Positions 36,604 through 45,505 are shown, numbered from the stretch's first letter. The stretch is DNA of 64,000 nucleotides from an uncultured Clostridia bacterium (GCA_934120315.1 CAKOTX010000004.1:1-64000), one strand, 5' to 3'. Translations and numbers: made by a program. Notes: a model not told the origin generated them from the sequence alone.

Positions 36604-38331
36604 CTATATATTTATATTATACTGGCCTACAGTATATCTCAATATTTTTGCTGCATCTAGTGCTGTAGGATTTTTATGACTTGCAAAATCTCCAGCCTTT
36701 TTTTGACTATCTGTCATCTCATATTGATTAACTGTATATCTCAATACAATTGCTGCATCCAATGCTGTAGTCTCTCCATCCCCATTAACATCACCAAGGA
36801 CAGCAACAGTATACTTATCATCTATAACACAGCCAGTTGAAAGTTTTGAATCAGAGTTTAAAGCTTCTCCATTTGAATTTTTAGCTGACACCTCTTTGCC
36901 AACAAGATTTGCGAAATCTTGAACAGTTGCACCAGGAACTGTAACTACATCATTTGTTGCAGTATTAATCTTAACCTTATTATTTTTTACAACAGCTTCA
37001 TCATCTGGAACATCTGGTGTAGATGGTTCCTCATTAATTGGAACTAAATACAATTTATAAGTATCTTCTGTATCATATGTTTCTCTAGCTGCATAGCCTT
37101 TTGTTCCATCAGCTTTCATAACATAATCCCAGTATGTACCATCAATTTTCTCTGTCGCCTTAGAAAGTCTTGTAATTACCTCATCTTTGTACACTTTTGT
37201 GATTTTATCAGCATCTTTTCCAGGTGCATTTCTTAAATATAATGAACCTGTAACATTAACCCTTACCATGTCGCTTATTGCTGGCGTTGATGGGTCTGAT
37301 GGATTTGATGGTGAAGATGTTGATGATGGCCTTGCAGCAGCTGAACTTGGCATATTTTTAAAAACTGGAATTATAAATGTATATTCACCATTCACTGCTC
37401 CAATATCTTCAAATGTATTTTTTAAAGTTTGTCCCTCTTTTTGAGCTGCTAAAATATTTTGCATATATTGATGCCAATATAAATTTCCGTCTGAATTTTC
37501 AACATCAAACTTTTGAAAATACAATGTGTCTTGTCCTCTTGCGATATATCTTTTGGCAATTATTTCGATTCCTCCTGATATTGAACTATCCAAAGAAGTC
37601 CAACCATAACTTTGAGCACTTGCTAATCCATTTAAAATAACATTTTCTTTTCCGTTTCCATTTGCTCCTATATTAAACGCATTATAATATCCTTCATATT
37701 GTCCATTGTATCCATTTCCTGCAGTTAATGTAGAACCATTTTTTCCTTGTTCTTGCAACAATCTTGCAACAATATAATAAGCATTTACATCATTGTTTCT
37801 AGCTGATTCCAAGATTGTATTTGCACTATTTTGTAAAAATGTTCCTGAAACCATTGAATTTATATTTTCTAAACTACATTCTGTATAAGATAATTGCATA
37901 AATTGAAAGATATCTGTATAATTTAATGAATTTCTTGGATCCATCATATATGCAATTGCAGACTCTGAAGCGCAATACCATTTTCCGCTATCATATTCTT
38001 GGTCTCCGCATATCTTACAGATCCAATCTCCATCATAATTGCTATTATTTGCAGGAACTAAATTTCTTGGAGAACTTCCATGTCCCACATATTCATTTGC
38101 TATCGCATCAGACCATTCGATGTCTGTATACAAAACTTTAAAGTTCCAATTTGGATATTGATTTTTTAGCTTTTGTATCATTTCCTTTACTTGTGGATAT
38201 GTATTAGAATCAATTGAATTAAAATCTGTTGTTGATTGATTTACTGCAAATGCAAGATTCCCACAGATTAAACTTAGTATTATATATGAAATTAGTATAA
38301 AAACCACTAATTTTTTCGTTATTTTTCTCAT
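36604..38331 (-). CDS. Secreted glucosaminidase with SH3 domain and dockerin
   Basis: 575 residues; ATG with RBS AGAGGTG. Signal peptide at about 1-30 (LVVFILISYIILSLICGNLAFA). A LytD/Acm-type endo-beta-N-acetylglucosaminidase region covers about 40-330 (VARLLQEQGKNGS, YYNAFNIGANG, GGIEIIAKRYIARGQDTLY). A bacterial SH3 domain follows at about 355-430, then a linker and a C-terminal type I dockerin. The first dockerin repeat has a full calcium loop (GDVNGDGETTALDAAIVLRYT); the second (FASHKNPTALDAAKILRYT) is degenerate. Expected to cut the glycan backbone of peptidoglycan outside the cell. The promoter carries a WalR-type box, fitting the known control of autolysins by WalRK, and the next gene encodes a cohesin-like membrane protein. 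Confidence 0.85.
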   Translation of the reverse strand: MRKITKKLVVFILISYIILSLICGNLAFAVNQSTTDFNSIDSNTYPQVKEMIQKLKNQYPNWNFKVLYTDIEWSDAIANEYVGHGSSPRNLVPANNSNYDGDWICKICGDQEYDSGKWYCASESAIAYMMDPRNSLNYTDIFQFMQLSYTECSLENINSMVSGTFLQNSANTILESARNNDVNAYYIVARLLQEQGKNGSTLTAGNGYNGQYEGYYNAFNIGANGNGKENVILNGLASAQSYGWTSLDSSISGGIEIIAKRYIARGQDTLYFQKFDVENSDGNLYWHQYMQNILAAQKEGQTLKNTFEDIGAVNGEYTFIIPVFKNMPSSAAARPSSTSSPSNPSDPSTPAISDMVRVNVTGSLYLRNAPGKDADKITKVYKDEVITRLSKATEKIDGTYWDYVMKADGTKGYAARETYDTEDTYKLYLVPINEEPSTPDVPDDEAVVKNNKVKINTATNDVVTVPGATVQDFANLVGKEVSAKNSNGEALNSDSKLSTGCVIDDKYTVAVLGDVNGDGETTALDAAIVLRYTVNQYEMTDSQKKAGDFASHKNPTALDAAKILRYTVGQYNINI

Positions 38332-38382
38332 TTTTTACACCTCTTTAGTTTCTTCATGTTTTTTCCATATTTATTCGACATT

Positions 38383-38412
38383 ATTATATCATTTAATTTT
38401 CAATTAAGTCAA
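38383..38412 (-). promoter_or_regulatory. Promoter of the glucosaminidase-cohesin operon
   Basis: Minus strand TTGACT (38412-38407), 18-base spacer, TATAAT (38388-38383). Confidence 0.65.
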
Positions 38413-38432
38413 CATTTGGCATACTTTTTTTT

Positions 38433-38449
38433 ATTACATTTATATTACA
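38433..38449 (-). promoter_or_regulatory. WalR-type box upstream of the glucosaminidase gene
   Basis: Minus strand TGTAATATAAATGTAAT, identical to the box at 28407-28423. It lies 20 bases from the -35, about one helical turn further away than the other two boxes. Confidence 0.55.
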
Positions 38450-38458
38450 AAAAAAAAT

Positions 38459-38498
38459 CAAAAAGTGACTCAGTCTTTTAAACCAAGTCACTTTTTGA
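38459..38498 (-). terminator. Terminator of the 38535 gene
   Basis: Perfect 12-bp stem CAAAAAGTGACT/AGTCACTTTTTG followed on the minus strand by ATTTTTTTTT. Confidence 0.85.
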
Positions 38499-38534
38499 AA
38501 TAATGTTGTCACTGCCAACATCATTAATTAAGTT

Positions 38535-38915
38535 TTATTTTCCGTTATACGGGCCAGTTCTGCATACACATTTACCATCTACATACCCAATCCAAATATT
38601 ATTTTTTTCAATTTTATACAGTTTATAATATAGCTTTCCATCTTTCCAGATATCTTGTGCTATAATATACTCTGAGTCTTTTTCCTCCAAATCAACACTC
38701 GTTGCTTTTTGTTCTTTAGGAATATCCTCTATTCTTCTCCAGGCAAGAGTATTTCTTCTAAGCGGATATGCAATGTACTTTTCTCTGTCCAACTGAAACT
38801 CAATTTTATTCAAAGTATTTCTTAATTCACTATTTGCTTTACCTATCTCATGCATTACAATAATTTCAAACAAAAATACCAAAATGATCCCCAAAATCCA
38901 AAGAAATTTAAACAT
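38535..38915 (-). CDS. Hypothetical single-pass membrane protein
   Basis: 126 residues from the ATG at 38915, preferred because GAGGAGGT lies eight bases upstream. One N-terminal membrane helix (FLWILGIILVFLFEIIVM), a short coiled-coil-like stretch (about 20-40) and a small soluble domain ending WIGYVDGKCVCRTGPYNGK. The domain (AQDIWKDGKLYYKLYKIEKNNIWIGYVDG) looks like an SH3-like or beta-sheet fold but no family was recognised. Own terminator; likely a single-gene unit. Confidence 0.65.
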   Translation of the reverse strand: MFKFLWILGIILVFLFEIIVMHEIGKANSELRNTLNKIEFQLDREKYIAYPLRRNTLAWRRIEDIPKEQKATSVDLEEKDSEYIIAQDIWKDGKLYYKLYKIEKNNIWIGYVDGKCVCRTGPYNGK

Positions 38916-39097
38916 GGTTGCTACCTCCTCAGTTGCCATTCAAAAATGTTCAAACTTGCTTACTGTTTTTCCCTCACTTTTTAATAAAACTTAACTCTTC
39001 TTACCTCCTTGTAATACCATACAATATAATATATTACCATTTTTATGTTAAATTGTCAATTATATTCCTGTTTTTTATATCTTTTTCAAAAGTTTTA

Positions 39098-39106
39098 TGA
39101 TATAAT
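39098..39106 (+). promoter_or_regulatory. Extended -10 promoter of the U32 gene
   Basis: TGA followed by TATAAT (39101-39106), no good -35. A start near 39113 would put all three REP-like units that follow inside the mRNA leader. Confidence 0.45.
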
Positions 39107-39122
39107 TATGGTAATTTGGTGT

Positions 39123-39218
39123 CAATTTGGTACCGGTGTTTTTCTTGACACCCTGTCAATTTTGTACCGGTGTTTTTCTTGACAACTTGTCAATTTGGTA
39201 CCGGGGATTTTTTTAACA
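39123..39218 (+). repeat. REP-like tandem array, three units, 34-bp period
   Basis: Units at 39123-39150 and 39157-39184 (core GTACCGGTG) and 39191-39218 (core GGTACCGGGGA), all in direct orientation, filling the stretch between promoter and RBS of the U32 gene. Confidence 0.85.
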
Positions 39219-39233
39219 AAAAGGAGCAATTTT

Positions 39234-41729
39234 ATGATAGAATTACTTTCACCTGTTGGTGATTTTGAATGTTTAAAAGCTGCTGTGCAAAACGGCGCTG
39301 ACGCAGTATATTTCGGAGCTGGTTCTTTTAGTGCCAGAGCTTTTGCAACAAATTTTGATGATGATGCTTTAAAAGAAGCCATCACCTATGCAAAAGTTCG
39401 TGGTGTTAAGACAAATCTTACTCTAAATACTTTAATTAAAAATGATGAAATGAATGATGCTATTAAATTAGCAGAAAAAGCATATAATTATGGAATTGAT
39501 GCAATAATTGTTCAAGATTTGGGTCTTGCTCGTTATTTAATTAAGAATTTTCCTGGGCTTGCTGTTCATGCAAGTACACAAATGTCTGTACATAATTTAG
39601 AAGGAGTTCTTGAACTTCAAAAGCTTGGCTTTTCTCGTGTTGTCCTTTCTCGTGAACTTTCTTTACAAGAAATTGAACATATTTGTAAAAATTCTAACGT
39701 AGAAATTGAGGTTTTCACACATGGTGCTTTATGTATTTCATATTCTGGCCAATGCTTATTTTCAAGCATGGTCGGTGGTCGTTCTGGTAATCGTGGCAAA
39801 TGTGCTCAACCTTGTCGACTTCCTTATGAATTACTTTCTTGCAGTTCAACTGCTTCAACCCCAAAAGGTGCACCAGTCTCAACGTCTTCAGTGAATTTTG
39901 CTTCAGCAAATCTAGGCTCAGCATCTCCTGAAATTTTAACTTCACTTGATAAAGGATATCTTCTTAGTCCTCGTGATTTATGTGGATTAGATTATTTACC
40001 TAAATTAGTTGATGCTGGCGTAACTTGCCTAAAAATTGAAGGAAGAATGAAAACGCCTGAATATGTTGCAACTGTAGCAAGAATTTATAGAAAATATCTA
40101 GACTTAGCTCAGGCTAATAAGTCTGAATACAAAATAAATCCTCAGGACAAAACTGAGCTTTTACAAGTATTTAACCGTGGTGGATTTTCTAGCGGTCACC
40201 TAGAAAGTACTCCAAATAAAAATTTAATATATAAAAATAAATCTAATAATATGGGAATTTATTTAGGAACTATTTCTAATTTTAATAATAATAAAGGTCA
40301 CATTTCTCTTACTGTTTCAAGAGATTCAGACGTAATTGTAAGAGTTGGCGATAAAATTAGCGTAGAAAATAAAAAGCATGAAACTTCAACATATACAATT
40401 TCAGAATTGATGATTCAAGATAAAAATGTGCCACAAGCCATATGTGGCGATAAAATCAAGATTGGTAGAATGAAAGGCAATATTTCTGTTGGTGATAAAA
40501 TCTACAAAATTGCTGATAAATTGCTTACTACTTCTGCTCTTGAAACTTTAAGTAAAGAGAATCGCAAAGTAAATTTAAATTGTAAAATGATAGTTAAACG
40601 AAATCAGCCTGTCGAACTTTATGTTTCAGATTCTAATTCACATGAAGTTAAAATAACTTCTGATATAATTCCTGTTGAAGCTATAAATGCCCCTCTAACT
40701 CAAGAGCGTCTAATCGTTCAACTTTCTAAGACTAACAACACTCCATTTCATTTTGAAAATATTGAAATTGATTTAGAGGATGGTTTATACATTCAAGGAA
40801 TCAGTGCAATCAATGAACTTAGGCGTCAAGCTTTAGCACAATATGAAGCTTTGCTTGTACAATCTTTTAGAAGAAATTTGGAATTGCCTAGATTGGACAT
40901 AAATTCTACAGAAAATGCTAGCACAAATAAAAAAATCAGTGTTTTGCTTAACATATTAAATCAAAATTTTGATTACACTCAATTACATGGAATCGACAAA
41001 GTCTATATTCCTCTAAAATATTTCGTGCTTAAAGATTTCAAAAATGTTGTGGCTGAATTAACTGAAAATTTTGAAACTTATATTTATATGCCAACAATTA
41101 TGAGAAATAATTATCACAAAATAATTGCAAATAATTTGCCAAACATACTTGAGCAGTATAAAATCAAAGGATTTGTGCTTTCAAATATAGGCAATATCGA
41201 ATTATTAAATGATTACAAAGACAAATATGAATTTATTTATAATTATACATTAAATGTTTTCAACAATTTGACAATTGCAGAATTAGCTGACTCTTCTAAA
41301 AACACCGTGACACTTTCTCCAGAGTTAAACAAATCAGATCTACAAACATTTGCCAGAACATCTTGCTCAACAGAATTGATTGTTTATGGAAGAGCCCCAT
41401 TAATGAATTCTAATTACTGTTTGCTAGGAAAGTCAAATAAATGTTATTCAGCTTGTCCTCACCTATGTAATTCAACAAATAAATTCTATTTAAAAGATAG
41501 ACTTGGATTTTTGTTTAGAATTATTCCTGACAATGTTGACACTGTTACCACAATCTACAATAGTAAAATCACATCTATCGAACATGATGAAATCTGCGCA
41601 AACTCAGTCAGAATAGATATTTTAGATGAATCAATATCTGAAATAAATAATGTAATTAGCACAGTAAAAACTGGCAAAAAATTAGAAGGTCAAGAATTCA
41701 CAAATGGGAATTTTGCAAAAATGGTATAA
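39234..41729 (+). CDS. U32 family peptidase-like protein with DUF3656 (RlhA-like)
   Basis: 831 residues from the ATG at 39234 (AAGGAG eight bases upstream); an in-frame ATG at 39195 lies in REP sequence and has no RBS. MIELLSPVGDFECLKAAVQNGADAVYFG and the signature EVFTHGALCISYSGQC are those of the U32 family, followed by cysteine-containing GNRGKCAQPCRLPY and SPRDLCGLDYLPKLVDAGV. The DUF3656-type region makes up the middle, and a Cys-rich segment (SNKCYSACPHLCNS) lies near the end. U32 proteins were once called collagenases; several (TrhP, RlhA) are now known to hydroxylate RNA with the help of a prephenate-derived cofactor. The DUF3656 layout favours the RlhA branch, but the substrate cannot be read from sequence. 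Confidence 0.88.
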   Translation: MIELLSPVGDFECLKAAVQNGADAVYFGAGSFSARAFATNFDDDALKEAITYAKVRGVKTNLTLNTLIKNDEMNDAIKLAEKAYNYGIDAIIVQDLGLARYLIKNFPGLAVHASTQMSVHNLEGVLELQKLGFSRVVLSRELSLQEIEHICKNSNVEIEVFTHGALCISYSGQCLFSSMVGGRSGNRGKCAQPCRLPYELLSCSSTASTPKGAPVSTSSVNFASANLGSASPEILTSLDKGYLLSPRDLCGLDYLPKLVDAGVTCLKIEGRMKTPEYVATVARIYRKYLDLAQANKSEYKINPQDKTELLQVFNRGGFSSGHLESTPNKNLIYKNKSNNMGIYLGTISNFNNNKGHISLTVSRDSDVIVRVGDKISVENKKHETSTYTISELMIQDKNVPQAICGDKIKIGRMKGNISVGDKIYKIADKLLTTSALETLSKENRKVNLNCKMIVKRNQPVELYVSDSNSHEVKITSDIIPVEAINAPLTQERLIVQLSKTNNTPFHFENIEIDLEDGLYIQGISAINELRRQALAQYEALLVQSFRRNLELPRLDINSTENASTNKKISVLLNILNQNFDYTQLHGIDKVYIPLKYFVLKDFKNVVAELTENFETYIYMPTIMRNNYHKIIANNLPNILEQYKIKGFVLSNIGNIELLNDYKDKYEFIYNYTLNVFNNLTIAELADSSKNTVTLSPELNKSDLQTFARTSCSTELIVYGRAPLMNSNYCLLGKSNKCYSACPHLCNSTNKFYLKDRLGFLFRIIPDNVDTVTTIYNSKITSIEHDEICANSVRIDILDESISEINNVISTVKTGKKLEGQEFTNGNFAKMV

Positions 41730-41732
41730 GCC

Positions 41733-41761
41733 TTGCATTTTGTCGAATTTTGTAGTATAAT
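41733..41761 (+). promoter_or_regulatory. Promoter of the 41797 gene
   Basis: TTGCAT (41733-41738), 17-base spacer, TATAAT (41756-41761). The same TTGCAT-17-TATAAT form precedes the genes at 45613 and 52475. Confidence 0.65.
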
Positions 41762-41796
41762 AGAGGTATCTTATTTAATACGAGGAGGTAAATCTC

Positions 41797-42057
41797 ATGA
41801 TTAACGTATTTGAACCTAAGAAAGCCATCTGCATCCGGTTAAAGGAAAACTCCTCTGACTTCATTGTCAGAGACCTCGAAACTCTTACCGAAAAGCTCGT
41901 TCCTCTGGTTAACTTCTACGGAAGCAACTTTAAATATGAGGGCGAATTTGAACGTGAGTTTTTGAAAGTTTTCAATGGAAAATACGATATCCTTATCTCT
42001 AGCGAGGCCCGCCAGAAGATTGAGGAAATCATCCACTTCAACCGTGTGGATTGGTAA
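41797..42057 (+). CDS. Hypothetical 86-residue protein
   Basis: ATG with RBS GAGGAGG seven bases upstream, own promoter and terminator. Begins MINVFEPKKAICIRLKENS and ends IIHFNRVDW; mixed alpha/beta, no signal peptide, no recognised family. Codon use is unlike its neighbours, with many C- or G-ending codons (ctc, gtt/aac, ctg, tac) in a very AT-rich region, which suggests either strong expression or recent acquisition. Confidence 0.65.
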   Translation: MINVFEPKKAICIRLKENSSDFIVRDLETLTEKLVPLVNFYGSNFKYEGEFEREFLKVFNGKYDILISSEARQKIEEIIHFNRVDW

Positions 42058-42117
42058 TCCATCATCCGCAAAGAATATTTTATGAAACGTAGCCTAACCG
42101 CTGCACCATCCTCGCAA

Positions 42118-42168
42118 GCAAGGGGTACAACAAGAGGTAACATTAAGTTGTTACCCCTTGCTTTTTTA
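42118..42168. terminator. Terminator between the 41797 gene and bofA
   Basis: Long stem AGCAAGGGGTA.CAAC with GTTGTTACCCCTTGCT (one bulge), followed by T6 on the plus strand. It sits where the two genes converge and could serve both. Confidence 0.8.
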
Positions 42169-42183
42169 TTATTAAAAAATTTC

Positions 42184-42516
42184 CTAGCAGGCAACTTTCC
42201 TGCAAAAAATAAATATAAGAGTTATTAGAATTTTTAAGCACTTGTTTAGACTCCGAACCATCAGCCTTATCAATATAAGAAGCAGAGCACCAGGAATACC
42301 CAATATTCCAACTAAAATTGAAGTCCACAAATTCAATCCTATATGAAAACTCCATATTCCACCTATCAAATTAATTATCCATATAAGAATTCCACCTAAT
42401 ATCGAATTTAAAATTAATTTTACTATCCATTTAATAGGAACAATAAAAATTCTTCCAATTATAAAAAATATGCATATACAAGAAATTATTACAAGAATAC
42501 TCATATTTCCTTCCAC
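42184..42516 (-). CDS. bofA: BofA family inhibitor of pro-SigK processing
   Basis: About 110 residues. Start uncertain: GTG at 42516 has GAGGTG six bases upstream, and an ATG at 42504 has only AGGA. Three hydrophobic segments, with the family core WIVKLILNSILGGILIW and LVGILGIPGALLLILIRL. In Bacillus BofA holds the SpoIVFB protease inactive in the forespore outer membrane until SigK is to be released. A C-terminal tail of about 25 residues (KCLKILITLIFIFCRKVAC) extends past the usual end. It lies downstream of yaaL as in Bacillus. Confidence 0.8.
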   Translation of the reverse strand: MEGNMSILVIISCICIFFIIGRIFIVPIKWIVKLILNSILGGILIWIINLIGGIWSFHIGLNLWTSILVGILGIPGALLLILIRLMVRSLNKCLKILITLIFIFCRKVAC

Positions 42517-42639
42517 TGTAATCACCTCAACACCATTAATAAACTTATAATACCTATAAAAGCTATAAAATAAATAGCTTTACTAGTTAGCTATTATAAT
42601 TTGTATGTTGAACAACGGACAAATATTCTTTAATCTTTT

Positions 42640-42927
42640 CTATACCACATTATTATTATTTCTATATAATCTAGCTTTTAGTTCATTAATTCTGCTAAGC
42701 ACAATTCCTTTTCTTTTGGCAATTTTAATAAGATAATCCAACTTAGATTGATGCGCTTTTATTTGATAAGTATAATAATCAATCAGCTCATCTTCTGCAT
42801 ACTCAAAATTGCATCTTGCAACTTTAAGTAATTCTTTCGTTTCAATTATGCTTCTCATTAATTCTAGTTCTTTTTCCTTGTCATTCTTCCCTTTTAGCAT
42901 CTTTTCAATCAAATATTCTTCTTGCAT
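42640..42927 (-). CDS. DUF2508 (YaaL-like) protein
   Basis: 95 residues from the ATG at 42927 with AAAGGAGG upstream. The pattern ARCNFEYAEDELIDYYTYQIKAHQSKLDYLIKIAK is that of the DUF2508 family, small helical proteins of unknown function. In Bacillus yaaL lies directly before bofA, and the same order here supports both calls. Upstream DNA holds a REP-like array rather than an evident promoter. Confidence 0.75.
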   Translation of the reverse strand: MQEEYLIEKMLKGKNDKEKELELMRSIIETKELLKVARCNFEYAEDELIDYYTYQIKAHQSKLDYLIKIAKRKGIVLSRINELKARLYRNNNNVV

Positions 42928-42954
42928 TTTTTTCCTCCTTTGCGAATTTGGTGT

Positions 42955-43083
42955 CAATTTGGTGTCGGTGTTTTTCTTGACAAGCCTGTCAATTTGGTAC
43001 CGGTGTTTTTCTTGACATACCTGTCAATTTGGTACCGGTGTTTTTCTTGACATACCTGTCAATTTAGGAACCGATTTTTTTCT
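42955..43083 (+). repeat. REP-like tandem array, three units plus one decayed unit, 35-bp period
   Basis: 42955-42982 (core GGTGTCGG), 42990-43017 and 43025-43052 (core GGTACCGG), then a degenerate copy from 43060 (TTTAGGAACCGATTTTTTT). Different cores occur side by side in one array. Confidence 0.85.
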
Positions 43084-43155
43084 AGTCTTTTCCTATATTT
43101 CCCCTAGATTTTTCTCTAAATTTTTTCAAAAATTTTTTCACATTTTTTTAACATT

Positions 43156-44043
43156 TTATGCAAAATTTGCTATTAATATTCCAATAGATTGAATAATAAA
43201 TAAGTTCATCATATTGGATGTAAGCAAATTATTTGTAGCTTCAACCACTCCATGAATATTGTTTTGTTCTTTAGAATGATGTTTTTGTGCTTCAAAAAAT
43301 GTTATCAATTCTGGTATACTTGTAGCAAATCCTAATATAATTCCTATTATTAATTCTGGAACATTGAATTTTCTACACAAATTTTCTAATGTATTTCCTA
43401 ACAATTCTCCAACGAAAAATAGCAACACCGCTGTAATTATTAGTATACAAATATTTTTGGCTACAAACTTTTTATTGACTTGCTTTTCCCCTCGCCCTTC
43501 TTTATTCGCATGCTTCGTCTTCTTCACATCCTCAACATCTTTCACATCACCAACATCATTCGCTTCTTCTGCATCTTTCAAATACAATTTATGCGCATTT
43601 CTGTCTATTCGCACAAATCCGACATACAGCAAAAGCAGTATTGGCACCATTTTCAAATCTACTTCTACCCCAACCTCAACAACAAGTATTGGCAAAACTA
43701 TTGTAATAATAACAAGAATTACATCTATAAAAATGGCTTTATTTCTAAAAACTTTTTGATTTTTATTTAATAAAATCGCTGCAAAATATTGAATCAAATT
43801 AATTACATTTGAGCTTATTATGTTATAAATACCAGCTGTATTCAAACCGCTTAGGCTTGACGCACTAATGGTTAAGAGTTCTGGGACAGAGGTTGCCACT
43901 CCTGCAATATCTCCTACTGTCTTTGGCTTTAATTTCAAATTTTCTGCTAAACTTCGCAATGTTCTAACAAGTACATATTTAGAAATGACTACTATCAATC
44001 CTGTATAAAATAAAAATTGGATAATTTCCCATAACAATTTCAT
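43156..44043 (-). CDS. Sodium/calcium exchanger-like (CaCA) membrane antiporter
   Basis: 295 residues; ATG with RBS AGGTGG. About ten hydrophobic segments in two halves, each with the alpha-repeat motif: GVATSVPELLTISASS...SSNVINL in the first and GFATSIPELITFFEA...TSNMMNLF in the second. The halves are joined by a charged loop of about 45 residues (residues about 155-200, rich in D, E, V, K). This is the layout of bacterial YrbG-type cation/Ca2+ antiporters, somewhat shorter than usual. Substrate not deducible. Confidence 0.8.
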   Translation of the reverse strand: MKLLWEIIQFLFYTGLIVVISKYVLVRTLRSLAENLKLKPKTVGDIAGVATSVPELLTISASSLSGLNTAGIYNIISSNVINLIQYFAAILLNKNQKVFRNKAIFIDVILVIITIVLPILVVEVGVEVDLKMVPILLLLYVGFVRIDRNAHKLYLKDAEEANDVGDVKDVEDVKKTKHANKEGRGEKQVNKKFVAKNICILIITAVLLFFVGELLGNTLENLCRKFNVPELIIGIILGFATSIPELITFFEAQKHHSKEQNNIHGVVEATNNLLTSNMMNLFIIQSIGILIANFA

Positions 44044-44097
44044 ATTTCCACCTCACAAACTAATTACTTCTATTATTCACAAATTATGTAATTTTTA

Positions 44098-44126
44098 TTG
44101 ATATTTCTTGAATTTTATTGTATAAT
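44098..44126 (+). promoter_or_regulatory. Promoter of serS
   Basis: TTGATA (44098-44103), 17-base spacer, TATAAT (44121-44126). The leader is only about 25 bases, too short for a T-box. Confidence 0.75.
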
Positions 44127-44158
44127 TACTACATCAAAACATAGAAAGGGCGATTAAA

Positions 44159-45445
44159 ATGATTGATATAAAGTTAATTAGAGAAAATCCAGATTTAGTA
44201 AAAGAAAATATTAAGAAAAAATTTCAAGATCAAAAATTGGTTTTGGTTGATGAAGTTTTAGATTTGGACAAAAAAAATAGAGAAGCTAAATTAAATGGCG
44301 ACAACCTTAGAGCTGATAGAAAAAAATTAAGCGAACAAGTTGGTCAATTAATGAAAGCTGGTAAAAAAGATGAAGCTGAAAGCATTAGACAAGAAGTTCA
44401 AAAAATAAATGATGCTCTTGCTGAAAATGAAGAGTTGGAAGAAAAATATTCTGAAGAAATCAAAGTAAGAATGATGAAAATTCCTAATATAATTGATGCT
44501 TCTGTTCCTATTGGAAAAGATGATAGTGAAAATGTTGAAGTTCAAAGATTTGGAGAACCTATTGTTCCAAATTATGAAATTCCTTATCATGCTGATATCA
44601 TTGATAGATTTAATGGTCTTGACAAAGAAAGTGCTGGACGTACAAGCGGTGTTGGTTTCTATTATCTTGTAGGAGATATCGCTAGATTACATGAAGCTAT
44701 GCTTGCATATGCTCGTGATTTCATGATTGAACATGGTTTCACTTACTGCATCCCTCCTTTCATGATTAGAAGTAATGTTGTTGATGGTGTTATGTCTTTT
44801 GATGAAATGGAAGCTATGATGTATAAAATCGAAGGTGAAGATTTATATTTAATTGGAACTTCTGAACATAGCATGATTGGTAGATTCAAGGATCAAATCG
44901 TTGATGAAGCTCAATTACCTATTACTCTAACTTCTTATTCTCCATGTTTCAGAAAAGAAATTGGTTCACATGGCCTTGAAGAAAGAGGTTTATACAGAGT
45001 TCATCAATTTGAAAAACAAGAAATGATCGTTCTTTGCAAGCCAGAAGATTCTATGGAATGGTACAATAAAATGTGGAAAATTTCTGTTGACTTATTTAGA
45101 AGCTTAGACATCCCTGTTAGACAATTAGATTGTTGCAGTGGTGATATGGCTGACTTGAAAGTAAAATCTTGCGATATTGAGGCTTGGAGCCCTCGTCAAC
45201 AAAAATATTTCGAAGTTTGCTCTTGCTCAACATTAGGTGATGCACAAGCTAGAAGATTAAGTATAAGATATAAATCAAAAACAGGAAATAAATTTGTACA
45301 TACTTTAAATAATACTGTTTTAGCTACTCCTAGAGCTTTAATTGCTCTTCTTGAATGTAACTACAACGAAGATGGAAGTGTTACAATTCCTAAAGTTCTA
45401 CAACCTTACATGGGTGGAAAAGAAAAATTAGTTCCTGTTAAATAA
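44159..45445 (+). CDS. serS: Serine--tRNA ligase
   Basis: 428 residues; ATG with RBS GAAAGGG. The N-terminal coiled coil that holds the long tRNA-Ser arm spans about 25-105. The class II catalytic core carries motif 2 (PCFRKEIGSHGLEERGLYRVHQFEKQE) and motif 3 (TLNNTVLATPRALIALLE). Length and order are normal. Charges tRNA-Ser in the cytoplasm. Single-gene unit with its own promoter and terminator; no riboswitch seen. Confidence 0.97.
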   Translation: MIDIKLIRENPDLVKENIKKKFQDQKLVLVDEVLDLDKKNREAKLNGDNLRADRKKLSEQVGQLMKAGKKDEAESIRQEVQKINDALAENEELEEKYSEEIKVRMMKIPNIIDASVPIGKDDSENVEVQRFGEPIVPNYEIPYHADIIDRFNGLDKESAGRTSGVGFYYLVGDIARLHEAMLAYARDFMIEHGFTYCIPPFMIRSNVVDGVMSFDEMEAMMYKIEGEDLYLIGTSEHSMIGRFKDQIVDEAQLPITLTSYSPCFRKEIGSHGLEERGLYRVHQFEKQEMIVLCKPEDSMEWYNKMWKISVDLFRSLDIPVRQLDCCSGDMADLKVKSCDIEAWSPRQQKYFEVCSCSTLGDAQARRLSIRYKSKTGNKFVHTLNNTVLATPRALIALLECNYNEDGSVTIPKVLQPYMGGKEKLVPVK

Positions 45446-45467
45446 TTAAATAATAGTTATAAAATAG

Positions 45468-45505
45468 ACCAGTTGCCTCTTAAAACAAGAAACAGCTGGT
45501 TTTAT
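45468..45505 (+). terminator. Terminator of serS
   Basis: Stem ACCAGTTG/CAGCTGGT (one G-T pair) followed by TTTATT. Confidence 0.6.

Noticed and set aside
39195..39233. Earlier ATG for the U32 protein
   Set aside because: It lies inside a REP unit with no RBS. The ATG at 39234 has AAGGAG and gives the conserved MIELLSPVGD start.
44041..44158. T-box leader for serS
   Set aside because: Only about 25 bases lie between the promoter and the start codon. No specifier stem or T-box sequence is present. The gltX upstream region likewise abuts RNase J.
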